Shown here piece by piece: positions 57,289-64,000 of a stretch of 64,000 bases of DNA (within the stretch, counting starts at the first letter, position 1; each line of letters begins with the position of its first letter). Made by a program: the position numbers and the translations under genes. Source of the DNA: Solirubrobacterales bacterium. Lineage in GTDB: Bacteria; Actinomycetota; Thermoleophilia; Solirubrobacterales; Solirubrobacteraceae. The notes beneath the pieces were generated by a model that was not told the origin of the DNA, searched no databases, and saw only the letters and a program-made list of their open reading frames with translations. The DNA lies in assembly GCA_003138355.1 (NCBI GenBank), contig PLFX01000032.1, forward strand, positions 23,640 to 87,639, read 5' to 3'.

Positions 57289-57972
57289 TCAGGCAGCGAA
57301 CAGCTTCAGCTCAGGCTCGCGCGTACCGCGCAGCTCTTCGAGCGAGACCTCGACGCAGGCGATGCCACGCGCGCCGGCGAGGGTGCGGGCTTGGGGCTTG
57401 ATCGTCTGGGCCACGAGGACCCCCCGGCAGTCCGCCATCGCGGGATCGATGCGGATTCGCTCGAGGTAGCGAGCCAGCTGCTCCACCGCCTCGATCGTGC
57501 CGATGCGCTTGATCTCAACCGCGATCCAGCCGTCGGCGTCGTCGCGGCACATCAAGTCAACCGGGCCGATGTCGGTCGGCCACTCGCGGCGCACGAGGCG
57601 AAACCCCTCGCCGCAGTGGACAGGACGCTCTGCCAGCAGCTCCTGCAGGTCGCGCTCGACTCCGTCCTTCTCGAGCGGAATCGCGAGATCGGCCTCGTGG
57701 GAGATGTCGGCGAGAACCTCTTCGATTGCCACCTCGAGGAGCTCGCTGCCATTGAGCTTGCGGACCTCGATCCGCTCGGGCGGATCTCCCTCGATTTCGA
57801 TCGCCGTGGGTGGGGTCATCCAATTCTGCGGCTTGGCCTTAGAGCCACCGCCGTCGGAGTGAACCTGCACGGAGCCGTCCGCCTTTATCATCACCAGGCG
57901 CACGCCCATCGGTAGGAATGTCGAGAGGCGGCCGCTGTATGTGATCTCGCAGCGAGCAACGATCAGGCGCAT
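57289..57972 (-). CDS. nucS: Mismatch-specific endonuclease NucS/EndoMS
   Basis: Cuts both strands at mismatches and is the main mismatch-repair nuclease of actinobacteria that lack MutS/MutL. The 227-aa protein starts RLIVARCEITYSGRLSTFLP like other NucS, and its C-terminal RecB-like nuclease domain shows GPVDLMCRDDADGWIAVEIKR (metal-binding Asp, Glu, Lys) and the QLARYLERI helix. The C-terminus ends ELKLFAA, which may be a sliding-clamp-binding peptide. TACGTT lies 6 nt before the ATG. Confidence 0.94.
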   Translation of the reverse strand: MRLIVARCEITYSGRLSTFLPMGVRLVMIKADGSVQVHSDGGGSKAKPQNWMTPPTAIEIEGDPPERIEVRKLNGSELLEVAIEEVLADISHEADLAIPLEKDGVERDLQELLAERPVHCGEGFRLVRREWPTDIGPVDLMCRDDADGWIAVEIKRIGTIEAVEQLARYLERIRIDPAMADCRGVLVAQTIKPQARTLAGARGIACVEVSLEELRGTREPELKLFAA

Positions 57973-57996
57973 GGGGCGAACGTATCCGTCTGGGAC

Positions 57997-58443
57997 CTAT
58001 TGTGGCTCGAGCATCGATTGCTCCATGAGTCCGGTGCCCACGAGCGTACGCACGAGAGTCGCGACCTGCTCGAGCTCGAGGACAGGCGGACCGCCCGGGC
58101 CGTAGCCCATCTTCAGCTTTCCGCCTGATTCGCGAAGATCCTTGTAGTACGAGACCCACACGCTGTCTACCTCGCCGTCGTCGGCCGTGCGCCCGACGAG
58201 AAAGGCAAAAGGACGATAGGTGTCGTCGGGGTACTCGAGCTTGATGGCGCCCTTCAGGAACGGCGCCCACGTCTGACCTTCCCCCTCTTGGAGCGCGAAC
58301 GACTTCTCGATGTAGCCATGCTTCCCACAGAGGCCGCAGAGGAACCAACCTGCATCGTCCCGATGCTGTCCGATCAGCTCATCGATCTGTGCGGCATATG
58401 TGACCTGCCCGCACTGCTCGTCCGTGCATCGGATCACCCACAT
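57997..58443 (-). CDS. Hypothetical zinc-ribbon protein
   Basis: 148 aa. Four Cys in two pairs (CTDEQC near the start and CGLC at about 36) look like a zinc ribbon with a His in between. A central region rich in Tyr/Trp/Lys and a final ELEQVATLVRTLVGTG helix follow. I do not recognise the family. ATG 58443 has GAGGAGG about 6 nt upstream, better supported than the longer track start. 24 nt separate its stop from the nucS start on the same strand, so it may be translated upstream of nucS. Confidence 0.65.
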   Translation of the reverse strand: MWVIRCTDEQCGQVTYAAQIDELIGQHRDDAGWFLCGLCGKHGYIEKSFALQEGEGQTWAPFLKGAIKLEYPDDTYRPFAFLVGRTADDGEVDSVWVSYYKDLRESGGKLKMGYGPGGPPVLELEQVATLVRTLVGTGLMEQSMLEPQ

Positions 58444-58506
58444 CAGTGTCCTCCTCTCGGGATAGCCCGCTCGCCAGCCTGGAGGATCGTAGCGCCGGCA
58501 CGTCAA

Positions 58507-58541
58507 GGGGGGCAGGGGACCGCAAGGGGGCAGGGGACCGC
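58507..58541. repeat. Short direct repeat in an intergenic region
   Basis: gggggcaggggaccgc occurs twice with a 2-nt gap. The surrounding 186-bp gap shows no gene. It is a possible regulatory or recombination site near the edge of the accessory region. Confidence 0.6.
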
Positions 58542-58629
58542 CCATCTGAACACCCAAATACTCGGCGAACGGGTCACGTTCGGACGGCACGGTGGGACGG
58601 ACTAACGCCGCGCGGTGGCCCGCGGCCGA

Positions 58630-59076
58630 CTACCTGATTGTCGCCTCGGCTACCGTCGCGTTCCCGCTGGCGTCAATGTTAATGAAGAACTCTCCGCCGC
58701 GGGCGATGCCAGATCCGTTAGATGCCGGGGCAAGTACATCCCAGTTGTACGGGGCGCCCGCAACTGTCTCGCCACCGCCCGTATAACCACACGTGGCTTC
58801 GCTGGCCACCGGGACGTATCCAGGATCGTTGGCCGCATAGTAAGACGAAAGATAGCCCTCGACGCGACCTATGAGGTAGTCGCAAGTCTCGACTTCAGAC
58901 CAACTGGGATCGACCTGGAACGTGGCTCCCGTACCCATATCCGGCCCCGACTGCGAACTGCTGGATCGGGCGCGAGCGGCGCGCGATGAGTGATGGTGCG
59001 GCGCCGTTCCGCCACCACCGCATGCCTGAACGCCGAGCAAACTCGCAACGCAGAGGATGACGCATCGCGCACGCAT
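58630..59076 (-). CDS. Predicted lipoprotein
   Basis: 148 aa with signal peptide CVILCVASLLGVQAC (lipid-attached Cys), a Gly/His/Ser/Arg linker (GTAPHHHSSRAARARSSSS), and a small Tyr/Gly-rich domain with two further Cys (VETCDYLIG; EATCGYTG) that could pair. It ends in strands FFINIDASGNATVAEATIR. The family is not recognised. Isolated gene. Confidence 0.6.
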   Translation of the reverse strand: MRARCVILCVASLLGVQACGGGGTAPHHHSSRAARARSSSSQSGPDMGTGATFQVDPSWSEVETCDYLIGRVEGYLSSYYAANDPGYVPVASEATCGYTGGGETVAGAPYNWDVLAPASNGSGIARGGEFFINIDASGNATVAEATIR

Positions 59077-59178
59077 CGCGTCCTAGCGCGCATCGTAGCC
59101 GTGCTAGTGCCGCACCGCTGCGGCCATGAACTCCGCTCGGCCCGCTACCGACCCGAGCCGGCGCCGGGCCAGGGTTGC

Positions 59179-59242
59179 GTCGGCCTTCAGGTCGGACCCT
59201 AGGCCGACCACCCCTAATCCGTTCCGTCGTGGGGGAACGGAT
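59179..59242. repeat. Two adjacent stem-loops in the gap before the accessory region
   Basis: gtcggcct (59179-59186) pairs with aggccgac (59201-59208), and atccgttcc (59217-59225) with ggaacggat (59234-59242). They lie 12 nt before the stop of the 122-aa minus-strand gene, so the second could be its terminator. No gene lies in the rest of 59077-59253. Confidence 0.5.
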
Positions 59243-59253
59243 GCTGTGGCCTC

Positions 59254-59622
59254 TCAGGGGGATTCAGGGGCAGCGCTAGCATCGTCCTCGTCGACGGTGA
59301 CTTCGAGGAGTACCTCTCCGTGCGGACCGTAGATGCGAGTCGGGGGCGTTGGATTTCCGCGCTCGGCGACGATCGGTTCGAGGTCGCGGCGCATCCACTC
59401 GCGCACCGCGGACACGACGCCTTTGATCGCCTCGTCACCAGCTACGTCGAGCAGGCGGAGCGCCACAAATACCGCCGCTGCGGCCTCGATCGAGCGCTGC
59501 TCCTGTGGGTAGCTGTGCTCGACATGGAAGCCCTCGTCGCGGAGGGCGTCAGCTAGGGCCGCAAGCACCGGCATCTCGAGAGGACGGGCGCTCTCAATTG
59601 CGATCCTCGGCCGCTCAGTCAC
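59254..59622 (-). CDS. Hypothetical protein
   Basis: 122 aa, soluble, beginning TERPRIAIESARPLEMPVLAALADALR and ending in an acidic tail (VDEDDASAAPE). The middle has a VFVALRLLDVAGDEAIKGVVSAV helix and a short beta hairpin IYGPHGEVLLEV, which recalls small effector-associated or GTPase-associated proteins; the link is weak. GTG start with TAATCT 6 nt upstream. Confidence 0.55.
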   Translation of the reverse strand: MTERPRIAIESARPLEMPVLAALADALRDEGFHVEHSYPQEQRSIEAAAAVFVALRLLDVAGDEAIKGVVSAVREWMRRDLEPIVAERGNPTPPTRIYGPHGEVLLEVTVDEDDASAAPESP

Positions 59623-59690
59623 TACCCGAGATTACGCCCATCTGGGGCGCAAGCGCTGAACGATCGGCTCGCACTGGGTAAGTCGCGACC

Positions 59691-60128
59691 TTAGGTCGAG
59701 CCGGCGTCCTCGAGGCCGAGCTCGCTACCGAGCGTCCGAAACGTCGTGCGAAGAAGCTCGGCGTCGGCGGGGTCGAGCCGCTCGCCTTCCATGGCGGCGA
59801 CTAGCGCGCGATGCATTCTCGCCTGCTCGGCGTGCTTCTGCTCGACCGCTGCCATTCGTTCTCTGACTTCCGCGAACGCCGCCTCGTCCCAGTCTTGCGT
59901 CCCGAGTAGGTAGGCCGGCGTCGTCTCGAGCGCCTCCGCGAGCGCGACGACTGCCCGCGCGGGGATGGCCACGCCTCCGACGCCGGTATCAAGCCATCGG
60001 TCGACCTGCGCCTTATTCGCGCCGATCTCCGGCCGCGCGAGGTTCATCCGCTCGGCGATCTCCGCATTCGTCCACTGCGCCTTTGCGCGCCGAGCGCGCT
60101 CCTTGATCTCGAGGTCGATCGCGTGCAT
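59691..60128 (-). CDS. HTH (XRE/Cro-like) regulator of a mobile element
   Basis: 145 aa. The N-terminal 70 residues form a helix-turn-helix domain (WTNAEIAERMN; IGANKAQVDRWLDTG; VVALAEALETTPAYLLG), followed by a helical dimerisation region (VRERMAAVEQKHAEQARMHRALV). The layout, a repressor-like gene divergent from a run of small genes, is that of phage or integrative-element immunity regions. ATG 60128 (or 60137) is chosen over the longer track start. CAGAAT lies 7 nt before it. Confidence 0.75.
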   Translation of the reverse strand: MHAIDLEIKERARRAKAQWTNAEIAERMNLARPEIGANKAQVDRWLDTGVGGVAIPARAVVALAEALETTPAYLLGTQDWDEAAFAEVRERMAAVEQKHAEQARMHRALVAAMEGERLDPADAELLRTTFRTLGSELGLEDAGST

Positions 60129-60367
60129 CGGTCGCATTCTGCCAGATCGCGAGGACGGTGGTCGGGCGCCGCGACTGAGAGGCGTGTCTGACGCAGCGCG
60201 CCTGATCAACGTGTCAGTCGATCTGCTACGATCGAGTGCAATGTCTGCCCCCTACGCACTGCGCCCTTCCTCTGAGGTTCGCCCCCGGCTGCGTTTCAGT
60301 GCGTGGCTTGTCGGGCAGACGGCTCCTCCCGCGCAGGCGAGGGCGAACCTGAGCGGACGGGCGAGGG
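60129..60367. promoter_or_regulatory. Divergent control region with strong inverted repeats
   Basis: Between the HTH gene and the plus-strand operon lie two crossing pairings. gtctgccc (60243-60250) matches gggcagac (60315-60322), and ctctNaggttcgcccNcgNctgcg (about 60269-60295) matches its complement at about 60333-60358, with aggttcgccc perfect. The two cross and so could form a pseudoknot or alternative folds in the leader. A 50-codon ORF (60241-60393) runs through it; its codon use is poor and I do not call it. Confidence 0.45.
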
Positions 60368-61237
60368 ATGGGCGTCGTGATGGCGCCGGCTAGCGCCTCG
60401 CCGCCCCCAGCCGGCGCGCGTCTCGCCGCCCTACAGCAGACCCCCGCCGAGACGATCGCGGCCGGCAAGCTCACCGCTCACGAGAAGCAGAACCTGGAGT
60501 GGTACGAGCACGAGATCGAGCGCGGGCTGCGCAGCTTCATCGAAGTCGGCAACGCACTCTTCGCGATCCGCTGGGACCGTCTCTACCGCGCGACGCATTC
60601 GACCTTTGAGGACTACTGCCGGGAGCGGTGGGGATTCAATAGCAGTCGGGCTCGGCAGCTTATGGCCGCCTCGGAGACCGTTACAGCTGTAACGGTCGAG
60701 GGTCAGCTCCCGGCCCCACGAAACGAGGCCGTCGCTCGTGAGCTAGCACCGCTCCGCGACCAGCCGACGGAGCTCCGCGAGACGTGGGCACAGGCGGTCG
60801 AGGAGCACGGCCCGACGCCGACCGCCGCGCAGGTCCGCGAGGTGCGGCAGGCGCGGCATGCGCCAGCTAGGCGGAAGGCGCCGGCAAAACGTCGGTCGAG
60901 TGGTGAGTTCTCCGACGCCGACAGATTCGTGGATAGGTTGGTCAAGCGGTGGCCGCCGGTCGCGTTCTACGCGCTGGAGCGCTTAGAGAGGCAGCTCTAT
61001 GGCGTCGACTACTGGGCGGTGCGGCGACAGATCAGTGACGGCCCTTGGAACGTTCCTAGGGACACGATCGCGCGCCGTTGCCGGGCGCTCACACTCAAGG
61101 CGTTTTCGACCCCGGAGCAACCAGAGGCGGTCGCGCTATTCGAGAAGGCGCGGGCGCTCGTAGCGACGCACGGGCTTATCTGCGAGATCGAAGTCGGCAT
61201 TCCAGCGCCGCCCGACGACCCAAAGGAGGACGTGTGA
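60368..61237 (+). CDS. Phage/ICE-type hypothetical protein
   Basis: 289 aa. The region LTAHEKQNLEWYEHEIERGLRSFIEVGNALFAIRWDRLYRATHSTFEDYCRERWGFNSSRARQLM resembles DNA-associated proteins common in actinobacterial mobile elements (outline only). A basic linker (APARRKAPAKRR) separates it from a second helical domain. Probable role in element replication or partition (inference). The first gene of the operon; GTG overlap with the next gene. Confidence 0.6.
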   Translation: MGVVMAPASASPPPAGARLAALQQTPAETIAAGKLTAHEKQNLEWYEHEIERGLRSFIEVGNALFAIRWDRLYRATHSTFEDYCRERWGFNSSRARQLMAASETVTAVTVEGQLPAPRNEAVARELAPLRDQPTELRETWAQAVEEHGPTPTAAQVREVRQARHAPARRKAPAKRRSSGEFSDADRFVDRLVKRWPPVAFYALERLERQLYGVDYWAVRRQISDGPWNVPRDTIARRCRALTLKAFSTPEQPEAVALFEKARALVATHGLICEIEVGIPAPPDDPKEDV

Positions 61238-61623
61238 CCCCCGCAGCCGAGGCGGAGCCGACCGGCGCCGCGTACATCACCGATGCGACCGGCCAGCGGA
61301 TCTACGCGCAGCCCGGCGCCGACCTGCGCCCGCAGGGGTTCCTACGGCGCGTGCGGATCGGGCGGGCATGGCCGCAGCCGACGGCCGAGCAGACCTTCCG
61401 CGAGGCATTCGTCCTGCATCGTTTCCCGCCGCTACAGCATGACCGCGCTAGCGCCTGCGTGATCGCAGGCGTCATGGTCTCGACTGCTGTCGACTGGAAC
61501 GGCGAGGGCGCGGTCGAGCTCGACCTGGAGGAGCTGAGCGGGCGACTCTACGAGTCACCCGATGCGCTGACCGCCGCACTCGCACGCGTGGTCGCCGCCG
61601 GTTATCTCGTCGAGGTGACGTGA
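61234..61623 (+). CDS. Small protein with winged-helix-like C-terminus
   Basis: 129 aa from GTG 61234, which has AAAGGAGG about 7 nt upstream. The second half (AVELDLEELSGRLYESPDALTAALARVVAAGYLVEV) has the spacing of a winged helix. I do not recognise the family. It ends 1 nt before the next gene. Confidence 0.55.
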   Translation: MTPAAEAEPTGAAYITDATGQRIYAQPGADLRPQGFLRRVRIGRAWPQPTAEQTFREAFVLHRFPPLQHDRASACVIAGVMVSTAVDWNGEGAVELDLEELSGRLYESPDALTAALARVVAAGYLVEVT

Positions 61624-61624
61624 C

Positions 61625-62149
61625 ATGGACTGGCTCAAATTGCCAACCAGCTTCCGGGACAACGCTTCGCGCCTCGAGGCCCAGTATCGCGGCGGAGCTG
61701 CGGCCATCGTGCTCTACGTCGACTGCTACTTGTGGGCAGCGCAGCACGAGACGGATGGCATTCTCCCCGCGGCCGTCGTCGCTTCGTTAGTCGCCGGCAT
61801 CGACGACGAGGCCGTGGCTGCGCTCCTCACTGCCGGACTGTGGAAGCCGGCCAAAGACGGCGGCGTGCACATCGTCCGATTCCTCACCGAGCAGAAGTCT
61901 CGCGCCGAGATCGAGCAGACCCGCGTCGATGCACGTAACCGTAAGGCGAAGGAACGGCGGGCACACAGAGACGTCACGCGTGAGTCACACGTGAGTCACA
62001 GAACAGAGGTAGAGGTAGAGAGAGAGAAAGAAGGTAGTGCTACAGACGTTCAAGGAGGGTCGCGCGCGCGAGCCGTTTCGGTGGCGCGGGAGACAGATCC
62101 ACTCGACCTAATCGCCTCGCAAGACCCGAGGGTGGCGACGAGAGGATGA
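61625..62149 (+). CDS. Phage replication-type protein
   Basis: 174 aa. The first about 100 residues (MDWLKLPTSFRDN; GIDDEAVAALLTAGLWKPAKDGGVHIVRFLTEQKSRAEIEQTR) match the layout of N-terminal domains of actinophage and integrative-element replication proteins. Charged, disordered RNRKAKERRAHRDVTRES and EVEVEREKEG stretches follow. The EVEVEREKE codons come from an unusual purine tract. A role in replication initiation is inferred. Confidence 0.6.
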   Translation: MDWLKLPTSFRDNASRLEAQYRGGAAAIVLYVDCYLWAAQHETDGILPAAVVASLVAGIDDEAVAALLTAGLWKPAKDGGVHIVRFLTEQKSRAEIEQTRVDARNRKAKERRAHRDVTRESHVSHRTEVEVEREKEGSATDVQGGSRARAVSVARETDPLDLIASQDPRVATRG

Positions 62150-62361
62150 CCGCTCGTAAGCGCCCCGACGACACGCGCACACCGCGTCCTCATCGCTCGT
62201 CCAAGCCTAAGCCGACGCCCGAGCCCGAGCCCGCGCCGACGCCGCGTCGGTCGTCCGCGCGTCGACGCGCCCTCGTGGCGCTGGCGCTCGCTAGCGGGCG
62301 GAGCCCGATTGGGCCGCGCCAGCAGCCCGTCCCCACGTCAACCGAAGAAAGCGAGGCCTGA
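62146..62361 (+). CDS. Small basic Pro-rich protein
   Basis: 71 aa, overlapping the previous stop by 4 nt, rich in Lys/Arg/Pro (KPKPTPEPEPAPTPRR). Probably disordered. It may bind DNA or be a junction peptide. The overlap supports expression; the sequence alone does not show function. Confidence 0.4.
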   Translation: MTARKRPDDTRTPRPHRSSKPKPTPEPEPAPTPRRSSARRRALVALALASGRSPIGPRQQPVPTSTEESEA

Positions 62362-62362
62362 G

Positions 62363-62851
62363 ATGGCCAAGTCCTATGAACAGCGCGCCGCCGAGGCCGA
62401 CAGCGCCTCGCGCGCCGCGCTCAAGCAGCTCAAGCGCGAGCAAGAGCACGCCGAGGCGCTCGCCGAAGCACGAGCAGCGCTTGCGAGCGTCAACGGAGCT
62501 GGCGACCTCGAGCGCCTAAGCGGGGACCTGGACGAGATGAAACGCCTCGACCCCGAGGCGTTCCGACAGATGCGGGCGCGTGTCATCGACTCGCTGCCGA
62601 GCGCTCAGAAGATGCACGTCAAGGCACAGGACCAGCTCGCGCATCCGCGCCAGTACGGACCGCCCGAGCCGCCGACCGCCGAGCAGCTCGCCGCAGCGGT
62701 TGCTACGGGTTCGATCGACCTCGCGACGTTCGGCCGCCTCTCGAACGAGCAGGCCGCGATGCTGAAACGTGAGCATAAGGCGCTGTACTGGGACGCGGCG
62801 AATGCGCTCGCAGCCACCGCCGAGCGGCCCTATTCGGTGGTGGGTCGATGA
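62363..62851 (+). CDS. Hypothetical coiled-coil protein of the mobile element
   Basis: 162 aa from ATG 62363. An N-terminal coiled coil (RAAEADSASRAALKQLKREQEHAEALAEARAAL) is followed by a helical domain and a C-terminal SNEQAAMLKREHKALYWDAANALAA segment. Phage scaffold-like proteins can look like this. Overlaps the next gene by 4 nt. Confidence 0.55.
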   Translation: MAKSYEQRAAEADSASRAALKQLKREQEHAEALAEARAALASVNGAGDLERLSGDLDEMKRLDPEAFRQMRARVIDSLPSAQKMHVKAQDQLAHPRQYGPPEPPTAEQLAAAVATGSIDLATFGRLSNEQAAMLKREHKALYWDAANALAATAERPYSVVGR

Positions 62852-63870
62852 CCGCGCGCAAGACGACCCCAGCCGCGCCCACGTTGGCCACCCTGCTCGC
62901 AGACCTCGATGAACGCCGCGAGGAACGCCTGCGGCAGAAGTCGGAGATCGGGAGCGAGCTCCGCGAGGCGAAGCGCGCGATCGACCGCGCAGCACACGAG
63001 CGCGAAGCCGAACTCCGCGCCGCCGTCACCGAGAACCGCAAGCCGAAGGTCGCGGAGATCGCCGAGCGCGTCGCTGAGAACGAGCAGGTCATCGCCGACA
63101 CCGTGCCGCGTCTGCGGCAGGTCGAAGCCGAGATCGGCAAGCTCGATCGCGAGCGCGCGGCGCTCGTCGACGACCGCCGCTCCGAGCTTGTCGACGAGTA
63201 CATCGCTGAATGCGTGCAGACGCGGGCGCTGCTCGAGGTCGCGCTGGCCGCGATCGACGCTTTCGACCGTCAGTTGAGCGAGGCCGAGAAGGCCGGCCGG
63301 CGCGCGTTCCACGGCGTCAAGCGTCCGGCCGACGATCCGCTCGCGCGGGTGCATGTCGGCAACGTCCTGAGCGACGGGACGCTTCCGTTTCACAGCGCGA
63401 CCGACCTCGTAGCGCTCTCGACGCAGGCCACGTACGTCGGTGGCGGCGAATCGCGATGGAGCTTGCCGGCGCTTCTGAAGGAGATCCGCCAGAAGCTCGC
63501 GGACGCCTCGTGCTTGCCGGCGGCGTTCATCGTCGGCCGCGACCGCGGCAACGGCATGAGTGGCCGCTACATCGACACGCTCAGCGGCCAGGCGGTCGAA
63601 GTCCATCCGGATCAGCTCGCCAGCGCCGCGCCTCTGATCACGGTCGACGAGCTCGGCTTCTGCCGGTTGCGTCGCGAGCGCGATCTCACCCGCGAAGAAC
63701 TCGATCGACACGAGCGCCACCGCCTGGCAACCGGCGGCGGCTATGTGGGCCCGTATGACAGGAACCGTGGCGGCATCGTCCTCCCGGACGACCTCGAGCG
63801 CGACAAGCACGGCGGCGTAGTGCTCGATCCCGACGCGCCGCCCGAGCCGTCCGTGTCGTTCATCCGGTGA
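62848..63870 (+). CDS. Coiled-coil protein of the mobile element, function unknown
   Basis: 340 aa. The N-terminal 140 residues form a long charged coiled coil (EERLRQKSEIGSELREAKRAIDR; EAEIGKLDRERAALVDDRRSEL). The C-terminal half (GNVLSDGTLPFHSATDLVALSTQATYVGGG; YIDTLSGQAVEVHPDQL) is beta-rich and unfamiliar. Last complete gene in the window. Expression is supported by the ATGA overlap and good codon bias. Confidence 0.6.
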   Translation: MTARKTTPAAPTLATLLADLDERREERLRQKSEIGSELREAKRAIDRAAHEREAELRAAVTENRKPKVAEIAERVAENEQVIADTVPRLRQVEAEIGKLDRERAALVDDRRSELVDEYIAECVQTRALLEVALAAIDAFDRQLSEAEKAGRRAFHGVKRPADDPLARVHVGNVLSDGTLPFHSATDLVALSTQATYVGGGESRWSLPALLKEIRQKLADASCLPAAFIVGRDRGNGMSGRYIDTLSGQAVEVHPDQLASAAPLITVDELGFCRLRRERDLTREELDRHERHRLATGGGYVGPYDRNRGGIVLPDDLERDKHGGVVLDPDAPPEPSVSFIR

Positions 63871-63885
63871 TCGGTGTCTGCGCCT

Positions 63886-64000
63886 TCATCTATCCATCGC
63901 AGCCCTCGTCGCCGTGATCCCGTTGTCCAGGGACGCGGCGACGACGCAGCTCGTAACCGCGTACTCCCCGTGCTCGAGCGGCACGATCACAGCGAGCGGC
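63886..64000 (-). CDS. C-terminal end of a gene running out of the window
   Basis: The minus strand is open to the edge and reads PLAVIVPLEHGEYAVTSCVV and NGITATRAAMDR-stop with high GC at third positions; the plus-strand reading of the same DNA has poor codon use. No family can be named from 37 residues. It is convergent with the coiled-coil gene. Confidence 0.4.
   Translation of the reverse strand, partial: PLAVIVPLEHGEYAVTSCVVAASLDNGITATRAAMDR

Larger units (their letters stand above)
59254..64000. mobile_element. Probable left part of an integrated phage or conjugative element
   Basis: A repressor-like HTH gene divergent from tightly overlapping small genes with replication-type and coiled-coil products, none with household function. 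Its left limit is unclear (somewhere between 58.4 and 59.7 kb), the right limit is outside. No integrase, terminase, relaxase or att site is visible, so the element type is undecided. Confidence 0.5.

Noticed and set aside
60241-60393. 50-aa ORF upstream of the element operon
   Set aside because: Poor codon bias, overlaps the next gene and lies within the inverted repeats; could be a leader peptide but not called.
63874-64000. Plus-strand GTG ORF at the right edge
   Set aside because: Third-position composition is poor; the minus-strand reading of the same DNA looks coding.

Overview
The window is about 64 kb of very high-GC bacterial chromosome with strongly GC-biased third codon positions. 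An actinobacterium, most likely of the Thermoleophilia/Solirubrobacterales type, fits best (inference). The grounds are NucS-type mismatch endonuclease, ThyX, a fused E2-E1 2-oxoglutarate dehydrogenase, a multicistronic 14-subunit complex I operon, and many genes with a TANNNT -10 box 6-8 nt before the start codon, which is the leaderless-mRNA layout common in actinobacteria.

Layout. 1-2.8 kb: serS (cut by the left edge) behind a lipoprotein cytochrome c, divergent from a cupredoxin-like lipoprotein and an FkbM methyltransferase. 2.9-17.9 kb: complete nuoABCDEFGHIJKLMN, nearly all junctions overlapping by about 4 nt, interrupted only by a 164-bp imperfect palindrome between nuoL and nuoM. 18-25 kb: envelope and lipid genes (two secreted proteins, a membrane protein, cyclopropane synthase, an amidase), an SDR, a frameshifted flavoprotein oxidoreductase and thyX. 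26-28.7 kb: acs and satP for acetate uptake and activation. 28.8-38.1 kb: membrane and acidic hypotheticals, a GGDEF protein, Bcp peroxiredoxin, Fpg/Nei glycosylase, a secreted clan GH-A-like hydrolase, aldehyde dehydrogenase, cyclophilin and a DEAD-box helicase. 38.2-44.5 kb: PfkB kinase, citrate synthase, YgjP-like peptidase, metF and pyruvate kinase. 44.8-49.7 kb: AarF kinase, glyoxalase II-like and glyoxalase I-like genes, then a small tandemly rearranged cluster of SnoaL/NTF2-like and monooxygenase-like genes separated by decayed copies of a glyoxalase 3' end. 49.7-58.4 kb: a MarR/ABC-exporter operon with a perfect palindromic operator, Nudix, the giant 2-oxoglutarate dehydrogenase, nucS and a zinc-ribbon protein. 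58.6-64 kb: a lipoprotein and what looks like the edge of an integrated phage or conjugative element (repressor divergent from a tightly packed set of small phage-like genes); no integrase is inside the window.

How it works together. The core is aerobic energy metabolism. Acetate and pyruvate enter as acetyl-CoA (SatP, Acs, Pyk), citrate synthase and 2-oxoglutarate dehydrogenase feed NADH, and NuoA-N oxidises it. Around this sit methylglyoxal and peroxide defence, genome maintenance (NucS, Fpg, ThyX) and envelope modification. No rRNA, tRNA, CRISPR array or recognisable insertion sequence was seen. Three genes have apparent start or frame defects (serS, the amidase, the flavoprotein), which may reflect biology or assembly errors.
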